Shown piece after piece: positions 1 through 10,588 of a DNA stretch of 64,000 bases. The position numbers were made by a program, and so were the translations under genes. The DNA comes from Allobranchiibius huperziae (GTDB lineage Bacteria > Actinomycetota > Actinomycetes > Actinomycetales > Dermatophilaceae). The DNA is taken from contig NZ_JACCFW010000001.1 of NCBI RefSeq assembly GCF_013410455.1, positions 1,256,929 through 1,320,928 on the forward strand, in the 5' to 3' direction. The notes under the pieces are model-generated. The model was not told where the DNA came from. It saw only the letters and a program-made list of their open reading frames with translations, and ran no database searches. Position 1 is the first letter of the stretch, and each line of letters begins with the position of its first letter.

Positions 1-1
1 G

Positions 2-766
2 GCCGTCGAGCGTGCCACTCCGTTCCGGGGTGCGCACCGGGTGTGCGCCGGGATGAGGCAGGTGCTGGACGACGACGGGTACGCCGATCCGCCGGCCCGG
101 ATCCAGGATCCGTTCGGGCTGCGCGCCATGCCCCAGGGTCACGGGGTCCTGCTCGACGCGCTCGACCGGGCCGCGGGCACCGTCCACGCGATGGCGAACG
201 CGCCGAGCGAGAACCCGGTCTTCGACGAGCACAGCGGGATCACCCATCACGGCGCGTTCCATGCCGCCTACCTCGCGAACGCGGTGGAGGGGCTGCTCGG
301 CGCGCTCGTGCAGGCCGCCCAGCTCGGCCTCGGCCGCACGACGATGCTGGCGAGCCCCGGGCTCACCGGTGCCTCGGCGTTCCTCGCCGACGGCACTCCC
401 GGCGCGTCCGGCACGATGCTGGTGGAACTGGTCGCGGCATCGGCCATGGCGGCGCTGCGCTCCCTCGCCGCCCCGGCCAGCGCCGGGACCGTCACGCTGT
501 CGCGGGGACTGGAGGACGACGCGTCCTTCGCGTCGGTGTCGGCGCGGGGCGCGCTCGATGCCGAGCAGGCCTACCGCGACCTGCTCGCCGCCGAACTCCT
601 CACTGCCGCCAGAGCCCTCACCCTCACCGGGCGAATGCCTCGGTGGTCCCAGCTCGCACCCTTGCAGGCAGGTCTCGCTCGGTTGGAGGATCGCGACCTG
701 ACGGCCGATCTGCAGGCGGCACGGCACGTGGTGCCGGAGCTGGCCCACCGGCTGCGGGTCCGCTGA
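2..766 (+). CDS. Aromatic amino acid ammonia-lyase (HAL/PAL family), C-terminal part
   Basis: The reading frame is open from the first bases of the window, so the N-terminal half, including the Ala-Ser-Gly that would form the MIO cofactor, lies outside. The visible 254 residues carry the family's core helices: an Arg/Pro/Gln segment (GLRAMPQGHG) matching the LRxxPQ region of histidine ammonia-lyases, the NAPSENPVF segment, and an EDDASF stretch in the place of the HAL EDHVS loop. Such enzymes remove ammonia from histidine or aromatic amino acids without a redox cofactor. The substrate cannot be told from this half. The gene ends 1 nt before the convergent amidohydrolase gene, which together with the downstream MFS exporter may form a small catabolic group. 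Confidence 0.8.
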   Translation, partial: AVERATPFRGAHRVCAGMRQVLDDDGYADPPARIQDPFGLRAMPQGHGVLLDALDRAAGTVHAMANAPSENPVFDEHSGITHHGAFHAAYLANAVEGLLGALVQAAQLGLGRTTMLASPGLTGASAFLADGTPGASGTMLVELVAASAMAALRSLAAPASAGTVTLSRGLEDDASFASVSARGALDAEQAYRDLLAAELLTAARALTLTGRMPRWSQLAPLQAGLARLEDRDLTADLQAARHVVPELAHRLRVR

Positions 767-767
767 G

Positions 768-1682
768 TCAGTTCGGTGCCACCCCGAGCAGCCGCGCGGG
801 ATTGTCGTGGCAGTACGCCTGTAGTTCGGCGTCGCTCAGGTGCGGATCGGCGATCAGGTCGAACGGCTCGGCATACGGACGGTCGCTGCCGAGGACGATC
901 GTGCGCGCGCCGAGCGCCGTACGCAGCGCGTCCACACCGAGGCGCCCGTACGAGGAGGTGTCTACGAAGAGGTCGTCGTCGGCGCGCGCGACGGCGCGGG
1001 CGCGCACCGCGAACCGCTCGATGGACAACGGCGCGAGACCTGCGCCTGCCACGAAGCAGATGCGCAGATCCGGCAGGAGCGAGCGGCCGACCGTCTGCCA
1101 GGACCACCACGCCGCCTGCTGGGCCGCGGGGTACTGCACCACGGCCGGCCACCAGTCGGGTCCGGGATGCGGATCCACGGGACCGGGATGCACCAGGACG
1201 GGTCGATCGGCGAGCTCGGCGCGGCGCAGCAGGGGGGCCAGGGCCTCCAGGGACGCAGGCGTATCCATCGAGTGGGACCCCACCTGCAGCCCCACGATCC
1301 CAGGGGTGCGCAGCAGCCGGTCGAGGTGAGCCGGATCCGGCTCGCGGGTCGATGCGACGGCCCAGCCGACGAACGGGTCGCCGAGACCAGCGACGCCGGT
1401 GTGCCACGCGGCGAGCAGCGGCTCCGCGTCGTCGGGCGGCAGCGCCTCCACCCCGAGCGGTGTCGACATGGCGAGAGCGACGAGGGTCCGGTCGATGTCG
1501 GAGGCGCGCCGCAGCTCGACGTCGTGGGCCGCGGCGTCGACGTCGTACGGCGCCTCGTACGCCGTGTGCAGCGTCCAGCCGCGCAGCATCGGGGGAGTGG
1601 CACGCCGGCGCAGTCGCTCGATGAACTCCGGCGGCCACAGGTGCTGGTGGACGTCGATGGCCCCCGGTGGCCGCTGCGTCAT
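768..1682 (-). CDS. Amidohydrolase family protein (amidohydrolase 2 type)
   Basis: A 304-residue TIM-barrel metal hydrolase of the amidohydrolase-2 (ACMSD-like) family. The N-terminal metal-binding His-x-His is visible as DVHQHLW (His12, His14 from the chosen start), a central VLVHPG strand supplies another His, and the C-terminal GSDRPYAEPF carries the expected Asp. An upstream ATG at 1691 is in frame, but an AGGA motif sits 9 nt before the ATG at 1682, so the shorter form is preferred. It is tail to tail with the ammonia-lyase gene and divergent from the MFS gene. Reactions of this family include hydrolysis of lactones and decarboxylation of ring-cleavage products; the actual substrate is unknown. 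Confidence 0.75.
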   Translation of the reverse strand: MTQRPPGAIDVHQHLWPPEFIERLRRRATPPMLRGWTLHTAYEAPYDVDAAAHDVELRRASDIDRTLVALAMSTPLGVEALPPDDAEPLLAAWHTGVAGLGDPFVGWAVASTREPDPAHLDRLLRTPGIVGLQVGSHSMDTPASLEALAPLLRRAELADRPVLVHPGPVDPHPGPDWWPAVVQYPAAQQAAWWSWQTVGRSLLPDLRICFVAGAGLAPLSIERFAVRARAVARADDDLFVDTSSYGRLGVDALRTALGARTIVLGSDRPYAEPFDLIADPHLSDAELQAYCHDNPARLLGVAPN

Positions 1683-1741
1683 GGAGTCCATCCTGCAGGT
1701 GCGCCCGCCGCGATTTCGGCTGCGCCCCGCGAGGTAGCACC

Positions 1742-3025
1742 ATGGTGACAGTGACAGACACCGTCCCCGGCCCCGCCGCGCTCGACGCGACGCGCCCCTC
1801 CGAGCGCCCCGCGACCAAGCCGCCCACCGGGACGCTGCACGGGTTCGCGCTGCACGCGGCGCTGGCGTCGATGGCGCTCGGCGGCTTCGCGATCGGCACC
1901 ACCGAGTTCGTCACGATGGGCCTGCTGCCGCAGATCGCGCACGGCGTGCACGTTGGCATCCCGCAGGCCGGCCACGTCGTCTCGGCGTACGCGCTCGGCG
2001 TCGTGGTCGGAGCACCGACCATCGCCACGTTGGCCGCGAAACTGCCGCGCAAGGGTCTGCTCATCGCGCTGATGATCGCGTTCGCCGTCTTCAACGCGGC
2101 ATCCGCGCTCGCACCGAATTTCGGCACGCTGCTCGTTGCGCGCTTCCTGTCCGGGCTCCCGCACGGAGCCTTCTTCGGCATCGCCTCGGTGCTGGCCGCC
2201 GGCCTGGTCGACAAGGAACGGCGCACCTGGGCCGTGGCCATGATCCTGTCGGGGCTGACGGTCGCGAACATCGTCGGCGTCCCCGCGTCGACCCTCATCG
2301 GTCAGGATCTCGGCTGGCAGTGGCCCTACGCCGGCGTCGGCGTGATCGCAGCACTCACCGCGCTCGCCGTGTGGCGCTGGGTGCCGCATCAGCACACGGA
2401 CACCGCAGCGAACGCCGGGTCGGAGCTGGCGGCCCTGCGCCTGCCGCAGGTGTGGCTGGCGCTCGGGATCGGCACTGTCGGATTCGGTGGGATGTTCGCG
2501 ACCTTCTCCTACATCGCGCCGACCCTGACCCATCTCACGGGCGTGCACGACGGCGTCGTCCCGTTGTTCCTGGTCTGTTACGGCGTGGGCATGACGACCG
2601 GCGCCTTCGCCAGCGGCCGGGTCGCCCGGATCGGGCTGCTGCGCGGGATCCTGCTCTCGCTCGTCCTCATCACCGGGCTCCTGTTCGCCTTCGGCCCGAT
2701 GGTGCACACGATGCCGGGCGCGGTGGCCGCGGTCTTCCTGCTGGGTTTCGTCGGCACCCTGCTGGTGCCGATGCTGCAGACCCGGCTGATGGACGTCGCG
2801 CACGACGGCCAGGCGCTGGCCGCCGCGCTCAACCACTCCACGCTCAACCTGGCCAACGCGCTCGGCGCCTGGGTCGGGGGACTGGTGCTCTCGCAGGGTC
2901 TGGGGTACGAGTGGCCGAGCCGGGTCGGGGCGTTCCTCGCGGTCGGCGGCATCGCCATCACCGCGGTCTCGGCGGTGGCCGGGCGGCGTACGGCGCGCAA
3001 CGCCGTGGCCGCCCGACCCGCCTGA
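1742..3025 (+). CDS. MFS transporter, DHA1 (AraJ/Cml-like) efflux family
   Basis: A 427-residue inner-membrane exporter with 12 predicted hydrophobic segments. The first helix has the FAIGTTEFVTMGLLP signature of the AraJ/Cmx/CmlA branch of the DHA1 drug and sugar efflux group. The N-terminal 40 residues are Pro/Ala/Thr-rich and cytoplasmic. The ATG at 1742 is preferred over in-frame starts further upstream (to 1667), because those would overlap the divergent amidohydrolase start. The 59 bp between the two starts would have to hold both promoters. Neighbouring catabolic genes leave open whether it exports a drug or a metabolite. Confidence 0.82.
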   Translation: MVTVTDTVPGPAALDATRPSERPATKPPTGTLHGFALHAALASMALGGFAIGTTEFVTMGLLPQIAHGVHVGIPQAGHVVSAYALGVVVGAPTIATLAAKLPRKGLLIALMIAFAVFNAASALAPNFGTLLVARFLSGLPHGAFFGIASVLAAGLVDKERRTWAVAMILSGLTVANIVGVPASTLIGQDLGWQWPYAGVGVIAALTALAVWRWVPHQHTDTAANAGSELAALRLPQVWLALGIGTVGFGGMFATFSYIAPTLTHLTGVHDGVVPLFLVCYGVGMTTGAFASGRVARIGLLRGILLSLVLITGLLFAFGPMVHTMPGAVAAVFLLGFVGTLLVPMLQTRLMDVAHDGQALAAALNHSTLNLANALGAWVGGLVLSQGLGYEWPSRVGAFLAVGGIAITAVSAVAGRRTARNAVAARPA

Positions 3026-3029
3026 GTCC

Positions 3030-3632
3030 CTACTTGGGGACGACGTAGTCCACCTTCACGGTGTTGCCGTCGCCACTGGTCAGCGCGCTGACGGCCGGAG
3101 TCGCCAGCCCGCAGCCCGCGAACTTCGGGATGGAGAACGTGCCCGAGAGGCTGAACGGGTCGAACAGCCCGGTGACCTTGCCGGTGAGGTTGAGCGTCAC
3201 CGGCGTCGAGGTCTTGCAGTCGTTGCCGACCAGGTTCACCGGCAGACCCAGCGGGTTGAGGCTGGTGATGTGCAGGTTGACCCGCTGGGTGACCGACACC
3301 TTGTTCTGATAGTTGATCGTCCCTGTGGCCTTGCCGACGTTCTCGATCGCGATCGTCGCCTTGGCGAGCGGCAGACCGGCCAGCTTGATGTCCGTGCTCG
3401 TGGGGGCCAGGTTCAGTACGGCGGTGAGCTTGCGGTTGGTCAGGTCGAACTGCGCCGTCTGCGTGCCGGTGGTCGTGACCGACTTGTTCATCGCCTTGAT
3501 GTACGTCGTCGCGGTGGCGTTGTGCCGCAGGGTCCACACGGTGTCGGCCGAGGCGCCCGGCGCGGAGGTGAGCAGCAGTCCCGCGCTGCTCGCGACCGCT
3601 GCGCAGCCCAATAGTGTCGTTCGCGTCCTCAT
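3030..3632 (-). CDS. Secreted protein of unknown function
   Basis: A 200-residue protein with a clear Sec signal peptide: MRTRT, a hydrophobic core, then cleavage near APGASA (about residue 29). The mature part is rich in Thr, Asn, Val and Leu in alternating beta-strand patterns and has two Cys (in GNDCKTS and FAGCGL) that could form a disulfide. I do not recognise the family; the pattern resembles small actinobacterial secreted beta-sandwich proteins. The start at 3632 is chosen because AAGGGATC lies directly upstream and the signal peptide begins there, although the frame runs open to 3803. It faces the MFS gene end to end and is divergent from lepA. Confidence 0.7.
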   Translation of the reverse strand: MRTRTTLLGCAAVASSAGLLLTSAPGASADTVWTLRHNATATTYIKAMNKSVTTTGTQTAQFDLTNRKLTAVLNLAPTSTDIKLAGLPLAKATIAIENVGKATGTINYQNKVSVTQRVNLHITSLNPLGLPVNLVGNDCKTSTPVTLNLTGKVTGLFDPFSLSGTFSIPKFAGCGLATPAVSALTSGDGNTVKVDYVVPK

Positions 3633-3796
3633 GGGTGATCCCTTCGCTACTGATCGGTAACTTGCGGCACCACCATAGGGACTCAATGTGACGCCGCCCG
3701 CTCGGGGGGCGCGTCGGGCACGACCGGCGTGTCCGCGGGCCGTGGGAGAATGGGCCCTTCGCCGCACTTCTCCGCTATCCCCTGAGGACCTCACAC

Positions 3797-5653
<1,857 letters not shown>

Positions 5654-6403
5654 GTGCCGCAGGGAGATTCGCCGCAGACCTATGTGGACGATGACCGCAG
5701 GGCGGCGGCGACCAACCGGTCGTTCACCCGTCGCGGCGGTCGGATGCCGCCTCGCCACCACCGCGCGCTGGAGGTGCACGGCCCGGCATACCTGTTGTCC
5801 CCGCCGATCGAGGGCACCAGCGTGGCCGCAGGCTTCGTGCTCGACCTGCCGGCGGCCTTCGGGCGTACCGCGCCGCTGGTCGTCGAGATCGGCTCCGGCT
5901 CGGGTGACTGCGTGGTCGCGGCCGCGGCCGAGCACCCGGAGTGGGACTTCCTGGCGGTCGAGGTCTGGCGTCCGGGGATCGCGCAGACCCTCGCCAAGGC
6001 CGCCCAGGCGCAGGTGGGCAACCTGCGGGTGCTGCGCGTCGACGCCGCGGGCGTGGTCGCGACGGCGCTGCCGGCCGCGAGCGTGGACCAGCTGTGGACC
6101 TTCTTCCCCGACCCGTGGCCCAAGGCCAAGCACCACAAGCGCCGGCTGGTCGACCCGATGTTCGCCGTCGACGTGGCGCGGGTGCTGCGGCCCGGCGGGC
6201 TGTGGCGTCTCGCGACCGACTGGGAGGACTACGCCGAGCAGATGCGGGACGTGTTGCGCGAGGCTCCCGGCTTCGAGCCGGGTGCGGAGTACGGCGACCG
6301 TTTCGACGGGCGGGTGATGACCCGGTTCGAGCGCAAGGGCATCGAGGCGGCTCGCGCGGTGCGGGACATCGTCGTCCGACGTGCGGACGCTACCGACCAG
6401 TAA
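5654..6403 (+). CDS. trmB: tRNA (guanine-N7-)-methyltransferase
   Basis: A 249-residue SAM-dependent methyltransferase that makes m7G46 in tRNA. The SAM-binding loop is EIGSGSGDC (about residue 77), and the family signature FFPDPWPKAKHHKRR is complete near residue 152. The start is a GTG immediately after the lepA stop, so it is translated with lepA. A 30-residue basic N-terminal extension (FTRRGGRMPPRH) contains the RxxR-type segment normally found before the Rossmann core. No key residue appears missing. Confidence 0.95.
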   Translation: MPQGDSPQTYVDDDRRAAATNRSFTRRGGRMPPRHHRALEVHGPAYLLSPPIEGTSVAAGFVLDLPAAFGRTAPLVVEIGSGSGDCVVAAAAEHPEWDFLAVEVWRPGIAQTLAKAAQAQVGNLRVLRVDAAGVVATALPAASVDQLWTFFPDPWPKAKHHKRRLVDPMFAVDVARVLRPGGLWRLATDWEDYAEQMRDVLREAPGFEPGAEYGDRFDGRVMTRFERKGIEAARAVRDIVVRRADATDQ

Positions 6404-6412
6404 CATCTGGTC

Positions 6413-6892
6413 ATGGCCTCGACCTACCACCTCTACCAGCGGCTCACCGGGCGACCGTTCGGTCGGCGGGTCTTCTCGACCGCCTACGCGTTCAAGGCGC
6501 CGTACTTCGCCAGCGTGCGGCCGTTCGTGACGCAGATGGCGCCGAACCACGCCTCGGTGCGCATCCGCAAGCGTCGAGCCGTGCAGAACCACATCGGCAC
6601 GGTGCACGCGATCGCGGTGGCGAACGGGCTCGAGGCGGCGCTCGGTCTGCTCTGCGAGGCGAGCGTGCCGCCGGGGATGCGCTGGATTCCCAAGGGCATC
6701 GAATTGCACTACCTGGCCAAGGTGCCCACCGACGTCCGCTGCGAGGCGCGGACCGAGCCGTCCGACTGGGCCGGCGAGCCGCCGTTCCAGGTGGACGTGC
6801 GCTGCAGTGCCTTCGTCGACGACGGCACCGAGGTCGTCCGCGGCGTCATCCCTGTCTGGGTCACTGCCAGACCCCACGAAGTTCTCCGCTGA
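6413..6892 (+). CDS. DUF4442 hotdog-fold protein (putative thioesterase)
   Basis: A 159-residue protein of the DUF4442 group within the hotdog thioesterase superfamily. It shows the helix-plus-sheet pattern with NHIGTVHAIAVANGLEAAL as the long hotdog helix. A CoA-thioester substrate is implied by the fold but no substrate is known. The last six codons (PHEVLR) and the TGA stop lie inside palindromic repeat A (6872-6917). An extra A relative to the other copy creates the stop; without it the frame would run on. This suggests that the native C-terminus was replaced by the repeat. It starts 10 nt after trmB and is probably cotranscribed with it. Confidence 0.78.
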   Translation: MASTYHLYQRLTGRPFGRRVFSTAYAFKAPYFASVRPFVTQMAPNHASVRIRKRRAVQNHIGTVHAIAVANGLEAALGLLCEASVPPGMRWIPKGIELHYLAKVPTDVRCEARTEPSDWAGEPPFQVDVRCSAFVDDGTEVVRGVIPVWVTARPHEVLR

Positions 6893-6917
6893 CGCTCCGC
6901 TACTTCGCGGGGACCCC
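6872..6917. repeat. Dispersed palindromic repeat A, copy 1
   Basis: A 46-bp imperfect palindrome whose arms are CCCCACGAAGT and ACTTCGCGGGG around an 18-20-nt GC-rich loop. A nearly identical 45-bp copy is at 44182-44226 and a left half at 44236-44258. Copy 1 differs by one inserted A (in CGCTGACGC) and one substitution. It overlaps the 3' end of the DUF4442 gene and precedes hemW. It resembles REP-type elements in size and symmetry, and could fold as an RNA hairpin. Confidence 0.75.
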
Positions 6918-6953
6918 GGAAGCGCCACAGCTCGGCGCTGAGACAATTGCGGG

Positions 6954-8198
6954 GTGCCCAGTGCCCTGCCCGACGGCGAACCCGTCCCCACCGACGGATC
7001 CCTGCCCGGCTCGGCCCTCGCCGGGATAGGAAGCCGACAGTTCGGCGTCTACCTGCACGTGCCGTTCTGCCGGGTGCGTTGCGGCTACTGCGATTTCAAC
7101 ACCTACACGCTGACCGAGCTGGGTGTGCCCGGGGAGGGCGCCGGGGTGAGTTCGTACGCCGACGCGGCACTGTCCGAGCTCGACCTCGCCGACCGCGTCC
7201 TGCGCGCAGGCGGCGAAACCGCTCCGGTGACAACGATTTTCGTCGGTGGTGGTACCCCCACGATGCTCGCCGCAGATGACCTCGTGCGGATGGTCGAGGG
7301 GGTGCGCGACCGCTTCGGGCTGGCGCCGGACGCCGAGGTGACGACCGAGGCCAACCCGGACACGGTCACGCCCGAGGTGGCCCGCACGCTGGCCGCGGGC
7401 GGCTTCACCCGCATCAGCCTGGGGATGCAGTCCGCGGTGCCGCACGTGCTGGCGACCCTGGACCGCACCCACGATCCGGCCAACGTCGAGCGTGCGGTGG
7501 CCTACGCGAGGGATGCCAGGCTGCAGGTGAGCCTGGACCTGATCTACGGGACTCCGGGGGAGTCGCTGCAGGACTGGCGACGCAGCCTCGACACGGTGGT
7601 GGCCCTGGCGCCGGACCACGTGAGCGCGTACGCCCTCGTGGTGGAGCAGGGCACCAAACTCGCCGCGCAGGTGCGCCGCGGCGTCGTCCCCATGCCGGCC
7701 GACGACGATGAGGCGCTCAAGTACGAGCTGGCCGACGAGGTGCTCGGTGCAGCCGGCTACGGGTGGTACGAGATCAGCAACTGGGCGGCCCGCCCGGACG
7801 CACGCTGCCGACACAACGAGAGCTACTGGCGCGGTGACGACTGGTGGGGCATCGGACCCGGCGCGCACAGCCACGTCGGCGGAGTGCGCTGGTGGAACGT
7901 CAAGCACCCCACGGCGTACGCCGGTCGGCTGGCCGACGGCATCTCACCGGGGGCGGGCCGCGAGGTGCTCACGCAGGAGCAGCGTTACGACGAGACCGTG
8001 CTGCTGGGCGTCAGGCTGGTCGACGGACTGCCGCTGGATTCGCTCGCCCCCCAGGGCCGTACGGCGATGGCGGGGTTGATCGCTGACGGGCTGGTCGAGC
8101 CGGCGGCGGCGGTGCGACCGATCGACCGGCGCGTGGTGCTCACGCTGCAGGGTCGGCTGCTCGCCGACACCGTCGTACGCCGGCTGCTCGGCTTCTGA
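6954..8198 (+). CDS. hemW: Radical SAM heme chaperone HemW (coproporphyrinogen III oxidase-like)
   Basis: A 414-residue radical SAM protein. The cluster-binding CxxxCxxC is CRVRCGYCDF, near residue 43, preceded by the YLHVPF strand. The glycine motif VGGGTPT and the HNESYWRGDDWWGIGPGAHS segment are typical of HemW. It inserts heme into respiratory enzymes; it is often mis-annotated as HemN, but it carries the CxxxCxxC without the extra Cys typical of true HemN. Translation appears to start at the GTG at 6954, just downstream of repeat A. The gene is convergent with nadC, with palindromic repeat B between them. Confidence 0.93.
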   Translation: MPSALPDGEPVPTDGSLPGSALAGIGSRQFGVYLHVPFCRVRCGYCDFNTYTLTELGVPGEGAGVSSYADAALSELDLADRVLRAGGETAPVTTIFVGGGTPTMLAADDLVRMVEGVRDRFGLAPDAEVTTEANPDTVTPEVARTLAAGGFTRISLGMQSAVPHVLATLDRTHDPANVERAVAYARDARLQVSLDLIYGTPGESLQDWRRSLDTVVALAPDHVSAYALVVEQGTKLAAQVRRGVVPMPADDDEALKYELADEVLGAAGYGWYEISNWAARPDARCRHNESYWRGDDWWGIGPGAHSHVGGVRWWNVKHPTAYAGRLADGISPGAGREVLTQEQRYDETVLLGVRLVDGLPLDSLAPQGRTAMAGLIADGLVEPAAAVRPIDRRVVLTLQGRLLADTVVRRLLGF

Positions 8199-8213
8199 GG
8201 GCTCGTCCCGTCC

Positions 8214-8261
8214 GATTGTCAGCGTCTTCGTGGCTGCCTCGCCCCGAAAGTGCTGACAACC
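8214..8261. repeat. Dispersed palindromic repeat B, copy 1
   Basis: A 48-bp element with inverted arms TTGTCAGC (8216-8223) and GCTGACAA (8252-8259). The first 20 bp match the copy at 44267-44314 at 18 positions, and the last 10 bp are identical; the loop differs. It fills almost the whole gap between the convergent hemW and nadC genes. It could act as a bidirectional terminator-like hairpin, though it has no T tract. Confidence 0.72.
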
Positions 8262-8264
8262 GAT

Positions 8265-9149
8265 CTATGACTCGTGCAGGTCGAGCCCGAAGTCCAGCTC
8301 CGTGACGCTGTGCGTCAGTGCCCCGACGGAGATGACGTCGGCACCCGCCTGCGCGAGCGCGCGCACCGACTCCTCGGTCACGCCGCCAGAGACCTCGACC
8401 GTCACCGGAGCGGGGTGGTCCCTGATCAGGGCGGCCCCCTCGGCGATCAGGTCCGGGCCCATGTTGTCCAGCAGCACGGCGTGCACCACGGGTGCGCGAC
8501 CGGATCGCAACCGGGCCGCGTCGAAGGCCAGCACCTGGCGCAACTGGTCGAGGTCGTCGACCTCGATCTCCACGCGGGTGAGGTGACCGGCGTGCTCGGC
8601 CAGCCGCCGCAGCACCTGTGTCAGGCCACCGCCTAGTCCGATGTGGTTGTCCTTGACCAGGATCGCGTCGAAGAGCCCGAACCGGTGGTTGATGCCGCCG
8701 CCGTCGCGCACCGCCTGCTTCTGCAGTGCCCGCAGACCGGGCGTCGTCTTGCGGGTGTCGGCGATCCGCGCCCCGGTGCCGTCGAGCAGGCGCACCAGGC
8801 CGGCCGTGCGGGTGGCGATGCCGCTCAGATGGGACAGCAGGTTGAGTCCGACGCGCTCGCCGGTCAGGATCGAGCAGGCGCTGCCGCGCACCGTGGCGAC
8901 GACCTGTCCCGGTGCGACCTCCGCGCCGTCCTTCGCGCTCCACTCGACCTGCAGCTGGGGATCGACGAGATCGAATGCCGTGTCGACGCACCGTGATCCG
9001 GACAGCAAGCCCCGTTGGCGTGCGACGACGTACGCCGTGCCGACGGCGTCCACCGGCACCGTTGCCTGCGTGGTGATGTCGCCGACCCCGCCGAGGTCCT
9101 CCTGGAGCGCGCGCCGGATCAGCTCGACGAGGGCGAGGTCGGTGCTCAC
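8265..9149 (-). CDS. nadC: Nicotinate-nucleotide pyrophosphorylase (quinolinate phosphoribosyltransferase)
   Basis: A 294-residue enzyme that joins quinolinate with PRPP, giving nicotinate mononucleotide and CO2, in de novo NAD synthesis. Visible signatures are EDLGGVGDIT at the N-terminus, RKTTPGLRALQKQAV with the substrate-binding Arg/Lys, GGGINHRFGL, and VKDNHI. Near the C-terminus are the barrel strands VEVSGG and ISVGALTHS. The GTG start at 9149 overlaps the nadB stop in a GTGA arrangement, so translation is coupled. It is the last gene of the leftward nadABC operon. Confidence 0.95.
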   Translation of the reverse strand: MSTDLALVELIRRALQEDLGGVGDITTQATVPVDAVGTAYVVARQRGLLSGSRCVDTAFDLVDPQLQVEWSAKDGAEVAPGQVVATVRGSACSILTGERVGLNLLSHLSGIATRTAGLVRLLDGTGARIADTRKTTPGLRALQKQAVRDGGGINHRFGLFDAILVKDNHIGLGGGLTQVLRRLAEHAGHLTRVEIEVDDLDQLRQVLAFDAARLRSGRAPVVHAVLLDNMGPDLIAEGAALIRDHPAPVTVEVSGGVTEESVRALAQAGADVISVGALTHSVTELDFGLDLHES

Positions 9150-10588
9150 GCTGCGCTCCCTGCGGCGGTGGTGTCGACCCGTCGGTGGGCGCCGACGCTG
9201 CGCGGGTCGGCCAGCGCGGAGCGGGCGATGAGCCACCCGACGTACGCCGCGTCGTCCTGGGTCCACGCGTCGAGCCGGTCGACGGCCTCGCGCAGGTCGT
9301 GCGCGGTGCGCAGCACCCCGCAGCTGCTCTCCAGCACCTGCCGCACCTCGTCCAGCGCGGGGCCGGGAGCCTCGCCCGCTGCGCGCAGGCTCTCACGATC
9401 GGCGGCGGGCACGTCGCCACCGGCGCGCCAGGTGTCACCGATCAGATCGGCGGCAGCGGCTTCACCGCTCACGACCGCTTCGAGCAGCGAGTTGGATGCC
9501 AGCCGGTTGCCGCCGTGCAGACCGGTGCGCGCCACTTCACCGACCGCCCAGAGGCCGGGGACGCTGGTGCGCGACCGTGCGTCGACGGTGACCCCGCCCA
9601 TCGCGTAGTGCACCGCGGGTGCGACGGGCAGGAGGTCGGAGGCAAGGTCCAGGCCCGCTGCGGACACCAGGTCCGCCACCGCCGGGAAGCGCGTCAGCAC
9701 GTCGGGCACGTCGCGCGCGTCCAGCACCACACGCCGACCGGACTGGGCCTGCGCCCAGACCGCGGCCGCGACCACGTCGCGCGGCTGCAGCTCGTCGACG
9801 AAGCGGGAACCGTCGGCGAGCAGCGCGGCGCCTGCGCCCCGCAGCGCCTCGGTCAGCAGCGGCATGGGGTCGAGTCCGACGTCGAGGGCTGTCGGGTGGA
9901 ACTGCACGAAGTGCAGATCGTCGGTGCGGGCGCCGACCCGGGACGCCATCGCGATGCCCTGGCCGAGTGCCGTCCGCGGATTGGTCGTGTGCGCGAAGAG
10001 CCCGCCGAGACCGCCGGTCGCGAGGACGATCCGGTCCGTGTCGATCGTCACCTCGGCGCCGGAGGCCGACCTGAGCACGAGACCGGCGATCTTTCCGGCG
10101 CTGTCGGTCAGCAGTCGGCGGGCGTGCAGTCCGGTGTGGATCTCGACGCTGTCGAGAGTGGCCACGTGGCCGGCCACCGTGCGGGTGATCGCGGCGCCGC
10201 TGCGGTCGCCGGCATGCGCGATGCGCCGCCGCGAGTGGCCACCCTCGAGCGCGAGGTCCAGTGCCTGGTCGGCGGCGAGGTCGAACGGCACTCCCAGCGC
10301 GTGCAGGCGGCGTACGACGTCCGGCGCGGCTGCCGTGATCCGGGCGATCGTGCCCGCGTCGCCGAGGTCGGCCCCGGCGCGCCGGGTGTCGACGGCGTGC
10401 AGCTCGGGGGAGTCGTCCTCGCCGATGGCTGCCGCGATCCCGCCCTGCGCCCACATGCTCGCCGCGCCGGCGGTGAGGTCGTCCGGCGTCACCAGGATGC
10501 AGCGCTCCGGTGCGAGCGCCCGGGCAACCGTGAGTCCGGCCAGCCCGGAACCGACGACGACCGGTGTGCTGTCTGTCGATGTGCCCAT
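9146..10588 (-). CDS. nadB: L-aspartate oxidase
   Basis: A 480-residue FAD enzyme oxidising L-aspartate to iminosuccinate, which NadA then uses. The N-terminal dinucleotide-binding motif is VVGSGLAGLTVA. The flavin-domain segment SMWAQGGIAAA, the catalytic-domain HFVQFHPTAL and the GEVARTGLHGGNRLASNSLLEA stretch (shown here as its parts) are all intact and typical of NadB. The ATG at 10588 shares one base with the nadA stop (TGATG). The protein is slightly shorter than the E. coli enzyme (about 540 residues), as is usual in actinobacteria. Confidence 0.95.
   Translation of the reverse strand: MGTSTDSTPVVVGSGLAGLTVARALAPERCILVTPDDLTAGAASMWAQGGIAAAIGEDDSPELHAVDTRRAGADLGDAGTIARITAAAPDVVRRLHALGVPFDLAADQALDLALEGGHSRRRIAHAGDRSGAAITRTVAGHVATLDSVEIHTGLHARRLLTDSAGKIAGLVLRSASGAEVTIDTDRIVLATGGLGGLFAHTTNPRTALGQGIAMASRVGARTDDLHFVQFHPTALDVGLDPMPLLTEALRGAGAALLADGSRFVDELQPRDVVAAAVWAQAQSGRRVVLDARDVPDVLTRFPAVADLVSAAGLDLASDLLPVAPAVHYAMGGVTVDARSRTSVPGLWAVGEVARTGLHGGNRLASNSLLEAVVSGEAAAADLIGDTWRAGGDVPAADRESLRAAGEAPGPALDEVRQVLESSCGVLRTAHDLREAVDRLDAWTQDDAAYVGWLIARSALADPRSVGAHRRVDTTAAGSAA

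Noticed and set aside
571-2298. 575-codon minus-strand frame across the amidohydrolase and MFS genes
   Set aside because: Composition is Arg/Pro/Ala-rich as in shadow frames, and both overlapped genes have clear families.
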